Source: JBIOYL01 sp044870185 (lineage in GTDB: Bacteria > Actinomycetota > CALGFH01). From it: a stretch of DNA of 14,108 bases. The stretch is from contig JBIOYL010000012.1 of NCBI GenBank assembly GCA_044870185.1, positions 1 to 14,108 on the forward strand, given 5' to 3'. Shown piece by piece: positions 13,522 through 14,108 of the stretch (its first letter is position 1; each line of letters starts with the position of its first letter). The notes below the pieces were generated by a model, which was not told where the DNA came from, did not search any database, and worked only from the letters and a program-made list of their open reading frames with translations. The position numbers and the translations under genes were made by a program.

Positions 13522-13929
13522 GGGCTCGGGCGCTACCAGCAGCGTGCCGACCAGGCCGAAGATGGCCACCCCGAGCGGGACGTGCACGGCGACCTGGCCG
13601 GTCATGCCCAGCACGCTCTGGACCAAGACCGGCAAGAGCAGTCCCAGGCTGGCGATGGCCAACCAACCCGATCCACGGCCTCGCCGCCACACCAGGACGA
13701 TCAGAACCACCTGCAAGAGGGCCAGCAGCGGCAGCAGCATGCCGTTGATGGCATGCCAGTCGCGCTAGGTGTCGCCTCCGTCTACGAACGGGCCGTCGAG
13801 GACGGCTTGGGCGAACACCGCTACGGCGAGCAGCCAGAGCACCACATGCATGGCGCGCCTGATCCCTGGTTGCCGCACGTCGGTCGCGGGCCGGTCGCGT
13901 TGTGAGCTTGAAGTGCTGTTCACGGTCAT
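13519..13929 (-). pseudogene. Small polytopic membrane protein gene interrupted by an in-frame TAG
   Basis: ATG at 13929 has a near-perfect AAGGAGGT, 6 nt upstream. It reads MTVNSTSSSQRDRPATD and a first transmembrane segment (MHVVLWLLAVAVFAQAVLDG) to a TAG at codon 55 (13767-13765). The same frame goes on at once as RDWHAINGMLLPLLALLQVV, with three more hydrophobic segments, ending at the TGA 13521-13519, 136 residues in all with the TAG read. The join is seamless: the WHAING motif before a helix is what such four-helix proteins (cytochrome b561-like or DUF-type) carry between TM1 and TM2. A CAG to TAG change would explain it. Re-initiation at ATG 13740 would give a 73-residue fragment. A sequencing error is possible. 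Function unknown. Confidence 0.7.
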
Positions 13930-13985
13930 ACTGCTACCTCCTTGCGCATCGGGACGGTTAGCGTTGCTGTGATCGCAGCGCGCGG

Positions 13986-14108
13986 TCAGCCGGCGGTGGC
14001 GAAGACCTGTCCGCTCCGGTCCTGCGTGGGCCGGGCGGCGCTGCGCAGCCGGCGCAGCGCCACGAGGTGCAGCGCGATCGCCAGCGGCACCGCCGTGGTC
14101 GGGACCAG
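13986..14108 (-). CDS. C-terminal end of a probable membrane protein (5' part outside the window)
   Basis: The last 40 codons read a hydrophobic stretch (TTAVPLAIALHLVALRRLR) followed by a polar tail ending QVFATAG and a TGA at 13988-13986. The pattern fits a final transmembrane helix with a positive cytoplasmic tail. It ends 56 bp before the start of the split membrane protein on the same strand, so it is probably the previous gene of the operon. No family can be assigned from this piece. Confidence 0.5.
   Translation of the reverse strand: MVPTTAVPLAIALHLVALRRLRSAARPTQDRSGQVFATAG

Noticed and set aside
13765..13767. TAG as a pyrrolysine codon
   Set aside because: No pyrrolysine genes are in view, the protein is not a methyltransferase, and actinobacteria rarely use it; a nonsense mutation or error is simpler.

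Overview
The window reads as chromosomal DNA from a very high-GC actinobacterium (Actinomycetota). Evidence: strong G/C third-position bias in every convincing gene, an AfsR-like SARP regulator, an LPxTG-type surface protein, an L,D-transpeptidase lipoprotein, and start codons sitting 7-9 nt behind TANNNT-like boxes, a pattern typical of leaderless actinobacterial mRNAs. I cannot name the genus. All family calls come from reading motifs by eye; no search was run.

Left part (1-6931): a KamA-type radical SAM aminomutase gene (minus, runs off the left edge) is divergent from a 1209-residue SARP-BTAD-AAA-TPR regulator. The regulator is followed on the same strand by an MFS-like transporter with an internal repeat. 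The transporter converges, with 4 bp between stop codons, on a DEDDh 3'-5' exonuclease gene (minus).

Middle (7198-10620): a DoxX-family membrane protein, a strong hairpin, a possible leaderless Arg-rich microORF with a 33-bp tandem repeat, and a YkuD L,D-transpeptidase lipoprotein. Next comes a decayed IS605-type TnpB fragment with its 3' end (omega-RNA-like structure) preserved. The end of that element touches the stop codon of a minus-strand pair: a 163-residue signal-peptide/LPFTG surface protein and a downstream 235-residue single-span membrane protein. This pair is the best candidate here for an uncharacterised cell-envelope module.

Right part (10620-14108): an AT-rich island (about 10860-10990) and roughly 1 kb of low-coding DNA contain transposase debris. 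A truncated integrase-core transposase is fused head-on to the first codons of a small minus-strand gene. The rest is a minus-strand operon reading inward from the right edge: the end of a membrane protein; a four-helix-type membrane protein split by an in-frame TAG; a short-chain dehydrogenase; a small Cys/His-rich protein; and the beheaded small ORF.

The envelope theme (LDT, LPxTG protein, DoxX, several membrane proteins) is consistent, but no single pathway links all the genes. Transposon decay explains much of the disorder between 8.8 and 12.3 kb.
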